Assembly: GCA_032173965.1 (NCBI GenBank)
Contig: CM063292.1
Span: 3,796,001 to 3,860,000, forward strand
DNA from: Sitta carolinensis
Lineage: Eukaryota > Chordata > Aves > Passeriformes > Sittidae
DNA: 64,000 bases
Direction: 5' to 3'
Each line of letters opens with the position of its first letter. Positions within the stretch are counted from its first letter, which is position 1. The notes beneath the pieces were generated by a model. It was not told the origin of the DNA and did no database searches. It worked only from the letters and a program-made list of their open reading frames with translations. A program made the translations under genes and the position numbers. Shown here piece by piece: positions 12,361 through 24,800 of the stretch.

Positions 12361-15300
12361 ATAATTGCACTCAGAGCTTCGTAAATAAATCAGTGTTCAA
12401 CTCCAGGAGCTGAAATGCTGCCCTGTGCTCTGCCATCAGCCCAGACTGGCAGGGCACAGGGGAAAAGTGCCAACCCCAGCTCCCCAGCTGGCACAGGGGA
12501 CACAATTCCCCCTGCTTTGCACATGGCACCTGTGTCACTCCAGCAGAGGATATTTCCCAGAGTGGCTCTCACACTGCTGATTCATTATAATTGTATTTAT
12601 TATGATAATTTATTATTACCATTTATTACATTGATTATTATAACACTGCAGTGGCAGCTGCAAAACAGGGCTGGTGGAGGCCAAAGTGCTCTTCTGACCC
12701 TGGCAAGGGCACTGCTGAACCCTTGTTTGTGCCTCCCCTCTTCCCTGCCAGGTACTCACACACACTCCCTATGTAATGAGCTGTTCCTAAGGAGTGCATA
12801 AAAGAAACACCTTCTGAAGGAAAAGTTGCTCAGATGAAGTAAAATTCCGACTCTCCTTGCTTAGAAATTCAGGCCATGTGCTACCCGGCCCAGTGCTCCC
12901 CTAGGTTTATCAAATAAAACATCTTCTAATATAATTCCTGTTCTCCAGGGAGATGAAGAATCTCACCAGGAGAGGGGGAGTTTTAGAGTAGAACAGGCAA
13001 GATGTACTCCATTATTATTTTTCAAAATGGATGTGAATTTCAGCTGTATACTTTGCCAAAGCAGTGTTGCCTTCATTTAAGCAATAGGGAATAAATGCTT
13101 CCTTCATTTTTCAGTTCTGTCAAAGCTAAACAATTGCAGAGGTGGCTGCCTGCAGCCTGCATGGATATTTCCTCGTGCTCTAATCTGATAAATTGAATAG
13201 AATGGCAGAAAATATTCAACAAGTGAAATGAATAAGTACAGTTTTGAAATAGCAGCATTGAACAAGTCTGCTGATTTTTTCATACAGGTGCTGAAAATGA
13301 AATGCATCAGCTGTAGCAGGGAGCCAACCTTTTAAAGGGCTGGAAGCTGCTCAGGCAGTCAGATCTCATCTCCCACAGCAGCACAGCACAGGTTACCATC
13401 GGTTTTAAATAAGCAGAACATGAACAATCCAGACACATTCAGATCTGTAGGTATGGACGAAGCCCAGCTTGAAATCCTAAATTAATCATCTGAAGAAATT
13501 CTTGTGGAGTAAGAATAAAAAACTAGAGTGAAGTATTAAGCTTAGAAGCCAGAGAAAAGGAAAAACCAAACTAGAAAATTGCCAGCTTTGGCTGCGTTGG
13601 TATCAACCTGCTCGTTTCAAATTTTGTGAAGAACTGCTTCTGAACGTGGCACTTACCTAAGCACCAATCAGTGACCTAGCCCAATTAATTCTATGGAGAA
13701 AGAAAGGCTTTGAGATGCAGGCTGAAATACTCCAAACATTAATGGCCCTTTAAAGGGCTTTTTTAAAGTATCCACTGGCTATTACAGGAGCGAAGGAAAC
13801 ATCAGCAAACCTTTAGGCACCACAAATCTCCTCCTAATCTTTAATACCCCGCCCAAATCTGAGTATAAACCTGTTTACAGTGAGTTAGTTGGACCTTACA
13901 GAGTGGGAAAATAGCCAAGGACAGACACGGTGAAAAGAAACAACCATCCCACGGTGTATAGTGACCATTAATGGCAGAAAAAAACCCCTTCAGCTGGTCA
14001 TATATTCCGTGCTAGTTTTTAATCAGAGGCACTCCAGAGCAATCCCGATGATAACCACCTGAAATTCGATATTTATGCGGCCTTTAGAAAGTTGCTCAGA
14101 AAAGAAACACCAAATATTATATATCAACAATTACCGTGAAGTACTGTTGAGAAAATGAAAACATAAAAGCGTTCACTTGAATTCACAACACTAAATGGGC
14201 TATCAAAGCAATCTCTTTAAATGTCCATTCCATGCCTCCAGAATGACCAGCAGCAATAACCCGCCCTGACGTTGCTCCCTTTTGCATTCCAAACACACAT
14301 CCTCTCAACTGCCCTGGTTTTTTTCACCTCTGCACTCCTGGAACGTGTCTGGACGGGTTTCAAACGCGTGGAAAATGCCATTTCCCACCTAATTGACTCA
14401 ATAAAATGTGATGTTATTAAGCGCGTTTCAAATATGCTGATGTGTGATTTGGGGGCATTTCGATTCGTCCTGTCTGGTGTACAAACATCCTGTCCCCAAT
14501 TATGGACACCCATATGGATTTCTGGGCCATTTCAAGCCCCATTAATTTTAGGTGGGCTCCCAAACTGCACAATATGTTGCAGGACTGGAAAAACCTGCAG
14601 AGAAACCAGGAGAATGGACACAGCTCTGTGTTAAAAGTGAGATTCAAATCAAGGCTGGCTCAAATTGAAGCAGCCCCTTAACTCCCAAACCATCCTTTCC
14701 TTACAAATCAACCAAAATCTTTAAGGGCACAAATAAAAATGGTGTTTTTTCTTGTGGCAGCATTTGAGGAAAGCCTATCTATTTCAGTGATATTTGGCTG
14801 TAAAAATAATGATGTTAATGTGGACCAAAGCATCTGTAAAAAAAAGGGCAATGAGTGATAGTGGATATTGCTGCTGGTATTTGGTTTAGGAGGTGAGATT
14901 TACATCACAGGGACTCAATAAATATCAGCAATCTCCAATTACTGGGAGAGCAAAATTTAGGTGACATTTTAGGTGCCTCCATGGTTGTGCTTTAGCACAA
15001 GAATTCAACTCAGATTAGAGCAGCGTTAAAAAAACAACAAACCCAAACCCAAACCACCATCTCAACAAAGAACCTTTCAGAGCAAAACTCTCCATTTCTG
15101 ATAGTTTTTGCAATTCTGGACAAAACAGGGATATTCTATTTCTCAGAAACAGGGGAATGTATTTTGCAGACATCCTTAGACTTTTTAATTAAACTGATTT
15201 TTTTTTTTAAAAAACTTCTCTGAAAAGTAGAAAATTGCTGTAGGAGATTAAAAGGTGCCAAGACAACCTAAAATGTAAAAAGAAAACCACCCAACCCACA

Positions 15301-17593
15301 AAACAAAGAAACAATCAAGAAGCATTGGTTTTACCAAATTCACCTGTTGGGAACTCTGATGCTTCCTCTGGAATTGTAGGGATCAGGGATGAACTTTCCC
15401 CTTTTTTTCTTGGGAAAACCCAAAAAATTCGACTGGAAAAACTGAATTGTTGAGCCCTGAAGCAAATAAAAGCAGCCTGACTGCTTAAAACGAAGTAACT
15501 CCAAAGAAAGGCTGAGAAGTGGGAATGTGCAGGTACCAAATGTGCACAGGTAATGGAAAGAGCAGTGACCTCCAAGGTCTGTTCCATTTGGAGCCTGCTC
15601 GAATTTGTTTTATTCTGGCGCCTTTCAGGAACTCATTGTTTCACTTTTCAGCCATTTGATGTTCCTGCACAAGTAACACGGGGTAAACGAGAGATACAAG
15701 GGCTGCTGCTGCTTTGAAAAATGAGCTGGGTGAGAGATAATGCTGCAGGATTAACTCTGCCTGTCCAGCTTCATGGAAATTCAAACCCACCAGGTTAATA
15801 TAATTCAATTTGGTTGGTTGGTTTTGGGTTTTTGGTTTTTTTTTGTTTGGGTTTTTTTTTAGTGGTTTAATAATAAATACATAATTTTTAAGGGAAAAAA
15901 AAAAAAGCCATGTGTATTTTCTCTGTTGGCCCTGTAGCTGCATTTCTCAAATCTGAATAAAAAGAATATAATGAGGGACAGCCAGCACTAAGTAGGAAAA
16001 GTTTGTGGAAATTAAATTCAGGGGTGCCTCTAAGGCTTCTTTGCAATTGTAGCACAGAGTCTCAGTTTTTCAAACACACCTGAGGCTTTTCACCATGACT
16101 TTAACAAATTAATTGCAATTTAGAGACCTCCAGCTTATTAAATATCTTTAAGGCAGCATTTCCTCACTCATCTGGCACCTGGCTTCTGTTCAGAATAATG
16201 GAACACTTTACTTACTTCAGCTCAAGTCAACTTACAGCTTTGTAGCCCACTGGCCACGTGAACACAAAAACCTTCCTATCCATGGTAGACAGTAAAAAAA
16301 GATAAAAAATTGGGGTTTTTCAACATGAAGTGTTTGAATCCCAGTCTTTTTATAGCAAAGAAATTTAAGTAAAATATTACTGACATGACTATTGTGCCTT
16401 TGGTTGTTCTTTTATTCCCTTCATTCCACACATTTGAATCTAACGTGGTCTTTTATGTTGGTAGAATATAAAAGAAGATATGAAATGCAATTACCATTCT
16501 ATGATTATGCAATTAAGTGAAATCGTTATTATAAAATCAAAAGCCCAGAATTCAAATACTCCTTTAAATACTAATAATAACATAAATAATTTGTAATAGA
16601 GCTAAAGCTTAGTTCTGCCAGCCAGAGTGGTTTTTTCTCAGTGTCCCACAGGAGATTTTGTTGCTGGCTTTGTTATGGCAATATGCACCAGTTTCTTTTT
16701 TGCTTTGCCTCTGTGCCCATCCCTGCTCCCTGTGGAATGTCAGAGCTGCTCTCTCACTGGGGAGCCCTGAGAGGGAGCCTGTCTGGAACTCTGGGGTGAC
16801 ACTGAGATGCTACAGAGAGACCTAACAGACACCATGAAGTCGGAGTGAGAGAGGAAGAAGAAGAAAGGAACTCTCTTGTTTATTGTTGACCTCATATCTC
16901 TCAGTTTCTGGACAGTGATCAGAGATTGGACAGAGAAGTTCCCACCTCTCCATCTCCACTGGGCACTTGAGAAGTCCATCAGGTGAGATCTTTTGCAAAG
17001 GAATGCAAACATGATCCTTGTTTATCTTACAATTCATGAGAACTGACTCCACTATACTAAAACAAATCAGAAGGCTGATTTTCAGGGACAACTCTGGGGC
17101 TGCTGAGGTGTCCCTTCTCTCACTAACTCTGAGCAGAGCTGGTTGAGTGTGTCACTGGGAGACAGGAGGTGATGAGCAGTGCAGGGCAAGCCCAGCCCAG
17201 CCCTGCTCCTGGCAGATCTGCACTCCCCCAGCTCCCCTCCAGACTTCTTTTTTCCCATGTTTTTTTCCCCTCAGTCTGAACTACTAAATTCTAAATTATA
17301 GCTGAGCATTTGGTGCTGTCTCATCTCCAGCACTGGCAAGGAAAAGCTGACAGAGGACAAAATGGCATCACATGAAGTCTCATCTTAACCATGGGGTCTG
17401 CTGTAATGACAAGTGGCAATATTCTCTCCAATATTTGTCACCATTACCTATTGCAACTTTGGGAACTCCTCTGCCTGTCCACTCTCCAGCATTCCAGCTT
17501 GGCCTCAGTAAAGCCCAGTGATAATTATGTTAAATACAAAGTGTACAAAGATGCTCCTTTTTCCACTCAACTTTGTGTACATCTTCTTTTAAT

Positions 17594-17605
17594 TCTACCT
17601 CATTG

Positions 17606-17651
<46 letters not shown>

Positions 17652-18765
17652 TGCAAATCTGCCCATATATTTTGGCATCTTGTATTTTCTATTTCTGGCT
17701 GCCAGGAAATCCTAAATTTTTCTTGTTCCAACCATAGCTACCTTCCCAGGGGCTTCTGGGCAGCTCTGCAGCCTGTATCCCATTATCCCTCAATATAGAG
17801 AGCACAGCAGGGTAGCTCCAGAACAGGAGGAATTGCTGGGGTTTGCATCCATTGCAGTTTTAATCAGGCTCTTCACTTGTGTGCTCAGACACTTCAGAAA
17901 TCTGCCACATCTGACTTCTTCCATGATTTACGAAGGAGGCACATATTCTAAGTATTGATAATAATTGCACCATTTAAATGATAATACCAAGATGTTTTCT
18001 ATAGGAAAGTTATTCATGCAGGGCTCTTTCCCCACGAACAGCTCCTTCAGAGGGCTATCTATCCTCACACCAGATGTCAAACACAAAAAGAAATACTTTG
18101 GCATGAGTAACAAAGTTCATTTGACTGAAGGATTTACCTCCCAGGAACAAGAGCCTCATAAAACACAAACACTGGGAGCAAAGTGAGCCATGTAAGGGCT
18201 TTTGCTAAAATTAAAGCCATAACTTGCCACTAGAAATGGGACGTTTCATCTGTTCAATAAGCACTAAAGTTCTCTTTGTTTTTATGGCATCGTAATCTTT
18301 GATTACTCTGATAAATATTTGGACTATACAAAACCTTGCAATGGAGCTAATCACAGTTATAAAAAAAAAAATCTCTGTGTGGAAATGAATTGGGAACGGG
18401 GTGATGGCAGCACATTTCAGAGGAGTTCAAACACAGAACCACATTATTTTAACTGGCTCCCAGCCTCGCTCCTTCCCACCTGGAGAGAATGCTCAGGGGG
18501 GTTGTGGTGCTGGCTTTGCACAGACATGGCAGGGCAACAGTTCCAGGGATGGGACAGCAGAGCCATGGAATCCCCTTGGGATGCCCTCGGGGTCCAGCTG
18601 AGCTGGACCAGACCTATAGCCAAGAAGAGCACCTCAAAAAGTGTTTCCATAATCAAAACTGTCTTTACAATTCCACCTAAGGAAAACGAATTCTTGGTGG
18701 GAGCTGCAAAAACCAACATGAAAATAACAACTTCCCTAAGTAAAAAGCTTTCCTCTACCTCATTG
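17594..18765 (-). mobile_element. Possible poly(A)-tailed retro-insertion with 12-bp flanking direct repeats
   Basis: The 12-mer TCTACCTCATTG occurs exactly at 17594-17605 and again at 18754-18765. Immediately inside the left copy is a run of 44 T (17607-17650), which would be a poly(A) tail on the minus strand. Together these look like a target-site duplication around a 1.15 kb insertion made by poly(A)-directed retrotransposition. No AATAAA is visible just upstream of the tail, and I recognise no parent mRNA in the body. The 155-codon frame at 18319-18786 has no known similarity. Chance similarity and simple T-run expansion remain alternatives. Confidence 0.3.
17607..17650. repeat. T44 homopolymer
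   Basis: An uninterrupted run of 44 T on the plus strand, by far the longest homopolymer in the window. Confidence 0.95.
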
Positions 18766-19084
18766 TATTCTGAGCAGATGCATTAATGTAAATAAAGTTC
18801 AAGTGCAAAACACATCAGATAAGAAAGTAATTCCAGTGGTGGAAGTCACGCCTAGAGTAGCAGTGGCAACATTTATGAAGTGGCAACAAGAATATATTCG
18901 AGTCAATGGGCTGGTTATTTATATCACTGCTGCTATAGTGTCACACCCTGTCAAATATTTTTAACATATTGCTCCTAACAGCTGAAGTTTGCATTTGGTT
19001 CCAGGAGACTAAACCCAGACCAGCTGAACCAAAGCCAAAGCAGATACTTTAGATGTCACCGATTGAGACTAAGAACAGGAATTT

Positions 19085-19145
19085 GCACTTTGCATTTATA
19101 TAGTCCTTTTCATCTTCAAAGAGCATCACAAACATTAGCTGGTAC
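19085..19145 (+). repeat. Probable ancient interspersed repeat fragment
   Basis: The stretch contains 'gcatttatatagtcctttt', then 'catcttcaaagagcatcaca', then 'aacatta'. This resembles a motif common in vertebrate genomes ('atttatatagcgcctttcat' followed by 'aaagcgctttacaaac') that belongs to old interspersed repeats. I cannot assign the family without a search. Confidence 0.4.
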
Positions 19146-20151
19146 CAGCTCGCTCACAACGACCTTCATGCCAACCTTTTGGGATAAAAGGAGAAGAAAA
19201 CAGGGGCGGGATGTGTATTCAAGCACACAGCAAGCCTCAGATGTGTAAAGGGTCTCTCCCCTGCCTCGTGGCACATTTTCTCTCATGGAGAACACGAGGT
19301 CTTTCACCATGGCTCATGCAATGTATTCTGTTAATACAAGATGAAGGTAACAGGCCTTAAATAACAGATTTACTGTCATAGTTGTAGGGTACAGCTATTT
19401 GAAACACACAGAAGCTCAAAACCAACACTGCCTCAAAAATTTTGCTGGCAGCTGTCACACACCCAGTTTAAACTGTGGATTCCATGGCTTTGAATTCCTA
19501 CTTTTGAGTCATTCTGGGATTTTTTTTTTCCCACTCCCAATTCAAGTTAGCTTTCCAAATCAGATTTACAAAACTCCTTTCTCAGAAACAGCAGGAATTT
19601 CTTTTACCTGTCAGTTCTCTCTGCCCTCCAACCCAGACAGGCCATTTGATTTTCAGCTCTGGGTGGTTCTAAGCCCAGAATCTCAAATAAGTTCCCCGTG
19701 TTCCAGTCACTTGCACATTTTGTGTGGAGGAACAGATTGAAGCAGACAGTCCTCGTTTTCCTGGTGACCCAGAACAGGCATTGTTACACGAGCACCTTTA
19801 ATCTCCTCTTTCTGGGTTTGAATTGAATTCAAGTGGGGAGAGATGAAAGCAAGCATTGCACAAATCTGCTACCACAGCTGCTACTTCTTAGTTTATCATA
19901 TGTTAGCTCTGACTCCCTTTGATTCCTCTTAAAATTATTGCTTCTATTTCTTAGTTTGACAATCAGGCATTCACTGCTATTTTTTTTTTGACTATGAAAA
20001 AGCCCCCTCCTCCCCACCTTTCTCACATCTATTCTCTCATGGAAAAAGAACCCAAAATTACAGCATTATGATATCAATGCATGAATTTAACTTCTCCCTT
20101 GGAGGGTTTTCTGATGCAGAGTACAAATGAGCAGACACACAACACTTCATT

Positions 20152-20176
20152 ACTTACAGCTCAGCACAAGACTTAC
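20152..20176 (-). promoter_or_regulatory. CDH13: Tandem alternative splice donors of exon 13
   Basis: Two identical GTAAGT donor hexamers lie on the minus strand at 20176-20171 and 20157-20152, 19 bases apart. The first gives the standard junction to exon 14. Using the second, or reading into the intron, changes the C-terminus after the family-frame -LFC: the terminal Leu becomes Lys, followed by SCAEL. I recall that an avian isoform, T-cadherin-2, with a Leu-to-Lys change and a short extension was reported; I cannot confirm its exact residues here. Confidence 0.6.
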
Positions 20177-20393
20177 AAAATAAACTGAGGAGTGAAAGGA
20201 GGATGAGGGTCAGGCTGACTGTGGAGAGCATCAGCGGCACTGCAGTCCATTTTGGATTTCTTGCAGGTACACACTTGTAATCTCAGTTCTGTGGTGTTGG
20301 TCAGAGGCGGTTTTCCAGAATCTGTCACTGAGATGGGGATGTTGTAATTGGCCTTTTTCAGGTTCTGAAGCAGGATGACCTGGGCGTGGGTAT
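20177..20393 (-). CDS. CDH13: T-cadherin, exon 13: end of EC5 and GPI signal region (apparent frameshift)
   Basis: Acceptor TTTGCAG precedes 20393, and the donor GTAAGT begins at 20176. The exon completes an Asn codon split with exon 12 and reads [20 protein letters not shown], then [18 protein letters not shown], then [18 protein letters not shown]. These match the end of the membrane-proximal EC5 repeat of T-cadherin, including an N-glycosylation site (NTT) and conserved cysteines. T-cadherin has no transmembrane or cytoplasmic domain and is attached to the membrane by a GPI anchor added after removal of a hydrophobic tail. That tail ([15 protein letters not shown]) is present, but one frame off: around 20216-20222 the bases CACAGTCAGC contain one base more than expected. 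The literal frame continues instead as [15 protein letters not shown]. The exon is 217 bases, where 216 would fit the phase of exon 14. A sequencing or assembly error and a true lineage-specific change are both possible. Confidence 0.9.
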
Positions 20394-21623
20394 CTGCAAA
20401 GGATGAGGGGAGAATTAACCAAATGTTGGTTGCTTGCAAGGGTGAAGGAATCTGCAGGCAACATCAGACGTGCCAGTTAGTCATGGGAATCAGGAAGAAA
20501 ATGAGAATACACTAAGAAAAAAACTCAAGAGAATTGAATTGGAAGGAAGAGACAGTACTGAAATTCTTTCATGGGCAGATATCTAATTACAAACTTATTT
20601 CAAACCCCACCAAAAGAAAGACTTCTAAGAGCCCCTTTTGTTTAAACACATTATTTGGTCTGCAAAATATTGGCAGAGGTTGCCTGTGAAAACTAATATA
20701 CTATTGAAATGCTAGGGCACGTCACCCCCAAAAAAGAGATATTAAATTTACTTGCCAAAGGAAAAAATACCCCTTCTTGCCAGGAAACACAGGCAAAGCT
20801 GCTGAACCACTTCCACAATTTCCTGAGAAGGGAAGGTCTGCTCCACCTGGGGAACTGAGGGCCACAGCAGCTCCTGGCACCCAGGTGGGTGTGATAATTC
20901 TTTCAGGGTGGTTTCTAATAATAATCACTCTAACAGAGGGGTGGTTTGATATTTGGAGAACAGCCAAGAAAACAGCTCCTCCCCCATGTCCTGCAGCCAG
21001 GTACAGCCATCACATCCATCTCTAGCTCTTTCTAAGATTATGACATGAATTAAAAAACTGGAGAGTGGCAGAGTAAAATAATACATTCCAGAGAAGAAAC
21101 AGGAATAATCTACATTAAGAAGAAATGTTGCACTTTGTGCCCACAATTTGACATACAAACCTTCTGCAATCTCATGATCCTCTTACCAACTGCGTAAGGT
21201 CCCAGTGCACTGGGGTATTTTATTTGTGAAGAGTTTAGATACTTAAAATTAGCAAGTTTTTCAATTACACTGCTAAAGCCCACGCCAAACTTTCATCCTG
21301 TCCTATAGCAAAGCCTTGTGCACCTCGTGCAAGCAAATTGTGTGCCTCGAGATACAGTAATCTTCACAAAATGATCAGCCATTAGTAGCTCCTCATTAGT
21401 GCAAAACCGAAAGAAGAAAGTTCAGCCAACATGACAAGAAAAGAAGTTTCAGGTTTCAGGACTGGTGCTCTGCAGAGGCAGCTGGCCCAGCAGAGCCAGC
21501 ACAGGGTGAAGCAGCAGCAGTGGGGCCATCCTGCAAAGCTTCCCTGCAAAACCCGCCCTCAATTCCCACTGGGATGGAGGAGTGGGAGGGATAAATGCAC
21601 AATAATCAAAGTTACAGCCTTAC
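20394..21623 (-). other. CDH13: CDH13 intron 12
   Basis: A 1.2 kb intron with a GTAAGG donor and a TTTGCAG acceptor. I see no repeat, gene or named site in it. Confidence 0.9.
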
Positions 21624-21857
21624 TGTTAAGCCTGTTGATTCTCCACAACTTTTCTGGGCCGGATTGCTTGCTGAGCTCGAATTTGAATGGGTCTGTGTTG
21701 GGGTGAAGGTCTTTGTCTGATGCTCCTAGAACCACTACCCTGAGGTCTTTTGTGTCGTCACAAACTTTTGCCAGTGTTGGATAAAGGGATGGGACGTTGT
21801 CATTGACATCCTCCAAGGTGATGTGCAAAGTTCCTGTACCCGTAGCAGGAGGGTTAC
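21624..21857 (-). CDS. CDH13: T-cadherin, exon 12: end of EC4 and start of EC5
   Basis: This 234-base exon has acceptor CCTATAG and donor GTAAGG. It completes a Gly codon split with exon 11, encodes 77 full codons and ends with the first base of an Asn codon. It begins [20 protein letters not shown], where DVNDN is the calcium-binding linker of cadherin repeats, here joining EC4 to EC5. It continues through [20 protein letters not shown] and [20 protein letters not shown] to WRINRLN. EC5 of T-cadherin is membrane-proximal and diverges from classical cadherins. The residues agree closely with vertebrate T-cadherin, with no gap or stop. Confidence 0.97.
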
Positions 21858-24800
21858 CTATAGGAAAAAAACAAACATCTGTTTATTAAATCACATTTCC
21901 ATAAACTCATGTTCCTGTTTGCACCTGCAGGCTTGCAAAGGGAAATAATTTTTATTGTTCTTACCTCTTTTATATGGAAATTGTTGCTTAAAAAAACCTG
22001 ATGAGTCACTCTTGTAAATTCATTGCTGATTTTCAGAATGAAGCCTGTCTGATTCTCTACAGTAGGGAAAAATTATTCTAAGGAAACCTCTAGGAGAGGA
22101 ATATTTTGAAGTTAAAATGAGAGTAGGACATGAATAGATATCTGGAACAGAATCTGTTCATCAGCACATACTGAGAGAAACATACTGGGAACCATCCCTG
22201 GATAGAGAGCAGAGTATTAAAGGAATCAAGAGTGAGACAAGTGAGAGGAGAAGTGTCAGCAGAGAGGAGTCAGGTCCTGTGGCGGTGCCCAGGAGCAGAA
22301 CAGGAGCAGAGCATTCCTAACAACGCCGAGGGCCCCGGGCAGTCCTGTCAGCAGCGGTGGAAGCTGTCAGAGGCAGCTCTGGGAAGTGAGAGGGGTTCTT
22401 TACCCCGGCCAGCAGCGCTTCCCAACGCTCTGAGCGCGGTGCAGCCTGCCTCCCCCTGCCCAGCTGAGAGGGGAGGGCGTTTGCCCACCCCTGCAGGGTC
22501 AGTGCCAGGGCTGGGGTGACAAACCAGCCCAGGGGCACTGGGGCAGCTGGGCAGGCAGAGTTTGGCTGCTGGCAGCAGGGCTGGGGCCAGCTCCTCACTG
22601 CAGGAATCACCCCGGAGCTGGCAGGGGGAATAACCTGCAGTCCCTGCAGACGTGTCCCACGGCCCGGCCAGTCACCCAGTGCCCCCAGCCTGCAGCACAC
22701 AGCTCCTTTGGCACCCGGGAAAACCTCCCCAAACCTTCCGGGATGCACGTGTTGTCCTTTGCTGTGGGCAGCACTCAACGGGGTCTCACCTGAAATGCTG
22801 CACTCCTGGGTTGGTCATTCTTGTTCCTCTTTTTTTTTTTTTTTTTCCCGGCTTAGCACAGGGAAGTGTGATCCCTGCGCTTCCCTGAGCCCAAACCCTC
22901 CCCAGAATGGATTCAAGAGGTTACAGGTATTAACGTGTGCGGCAGCAGGGCGAGGTGCCAGAGCACCTCCAGCTCAGCTCGGGGTCCCTTCAGCACCATC
23001 ACCTACGCACAGCAGCCCAAGAACTGAAAGCTGTGCACAGCACATTGTAATAAACCTAATAAACCTGTGCTGGGAGAGCATCCCGAGGCAGCAGCACATC
23101 CCCCGGGGGCTGGGTCTGATAAACTGCTGCCTGCGGCAGAATGCAATTAGTCCTTTCAATAACAAATGTTACTAATGGTGACACTTCATCTGTTTCCTGC
23201 GCAGGAACGCATCACAAAGGCAGAATGTTCTTCCCTCTCCAGCCTCGCCCTCCCTTCTCGTCTCACACTTTGTCATCGCAAGGGTTAGGGTTGAGTTCTT
23301 TTTAATGAAAAAGAAACTATTTTTCACTTTTTATTTGACTAATTGAATTTACAGAAAGACTCCAATACGTTTTTTTGTTCTTGATATATTATTAAGTAAA
23401 GTCATACGGCAGAATGGATGAAAAGACATTCTAGTATTTGAAATAAGATCATAAAAGCCAGCCTTTCATGCACTTAATTAAACTGCTGTCTTTAATTTTG
23501 AATGCATTATTTCCACACTGGACTGATAATGTCTTATGCTCTGCCCTTTTTATCTTTCTCTGAAGTCAGTAATATTAAAATCTGCCTTTTGAAATGAAGA
23601 AGCCAACAGCATTATGGATGTCCTGTTGTTTTGTCACACACAGATATGGCTGCGTTCTCCCTACCATGCAAATGTTTCACTCTTTGTATGGTTCAGGGGC
23701 TGGGCAAATATTACACACAAAAAAAAAGAGAGAGAGAGAAAGGAAATTGCTTCTGTCCATTTCAATGACTTATTCTCTGCTTGGTTTATTTATAATGATT
23801 TAAACAAAAATCTTTCATTGATTTATGAAGACCTCCGAAAGAAAAACAAGCAAATGTCAGGGTCATAAACTGGAGCTTGTTAACACACGTCATAAAAATG
23901 TAACAAGAAGTGAATCAAGCAAAAATGGTCACAGCTCCTCCATTGGGAATGTATGACTTTCATAAATTTGATGGTATTATGCCATTGAAATAATTCAAAA
24001 TCCTGTGATCTCCAGATGCCTTTGATTTTGAAAGGAAAGAATATTTTAATTCTGAAAACTTTTAATTTTTTACTGTCAAACCTTGTGGCTGAAAGCAGAA
24101 TTAATGAACAAAGCAAGACCTAAAGGGTCCAACAATCCTCGGGAGCAGCTTTTCCAAAGAGCTCTGATCCCATTGCACTGACCAGAGCTGGCCATCCCTC
24201 CTGAGGATGAACACTTCAAATATTTGGGTGCCCTTAGAACCACTGGGGACAGAGAGAATTCCAAACTCCCAGGAGTGGCACATCTGGGAAGAATCCATGG
24301 TAATCATGGGAGTGAAACAGCATCTCTGGTTTGTGTAAAAGCTGCTGAGGCAGAGGCTGAAGGATGGATAATTTCCTACTGGAACAAAGTGAAAACTTGG
24401 TGGTGAACTGAGTCTCCGACCAGGAAATGTGGATTTTAAATTGGAGTTTAGTGCTACCAGCATAAATGACCATGTTGCTACCTCCAGTTGAAAAAAATTA
24501 GTTTGAAAATAAACGTTATAGTAAAAGTTACTTTGCATACTTGCAATGCCTGACTCTTAATGAAAAGCTGCACAGAATAATATCAGAATTATTAGTGCAA
24601 ACTCACATGACTTACACCCTGCTCTTCAAACAAGGACTCTGAGAACAGTGCTTTCTAATGGTGCTGCTCTGAGAATCTAAACACAATCCTGTCTCATCCC
24701 TCCTTTGGGGTTTTTTTCCCCCCTCCATATGCTGTTTTTCTGCTCAGAAGATCTGTGTGTGCTCGGTGCTCTGGCAGCCTCCCCTCCCTGCAGGCAGGGA

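Larger units (their letters stand above)
6464..20176 (-). other. CDH13: CDH13 intron 13
   Basis: A 13.7 kb intron with a GTAAGT donor at 20176 and a TTAG acceptor at 6464. It contains no supported exon or gene. About 8200-8750 is pyrimidine-rich on the plus strand with long open frames but no recognisable protein. About 11590-12360 and 13480-14560 are AT-rich, repeat-free and rich in homeodomain-type TAAT sites. A 44-base T run lies at 17607-17650. The rest shows nothing I can name. Confidence 0.85.

Noticed and set aside
18319..18786. 155-codon open frame on the plus strand
   Set aside because: No known similarity, overlapped by frames on the other strand, and of random amino-acid composition.
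22516..23175. 219-codon open frame on the plus strand
   Set aside because: It lies in GC-rich sequence with few stops, with competing frames on both strands, no recognised domain and no splice or start context.
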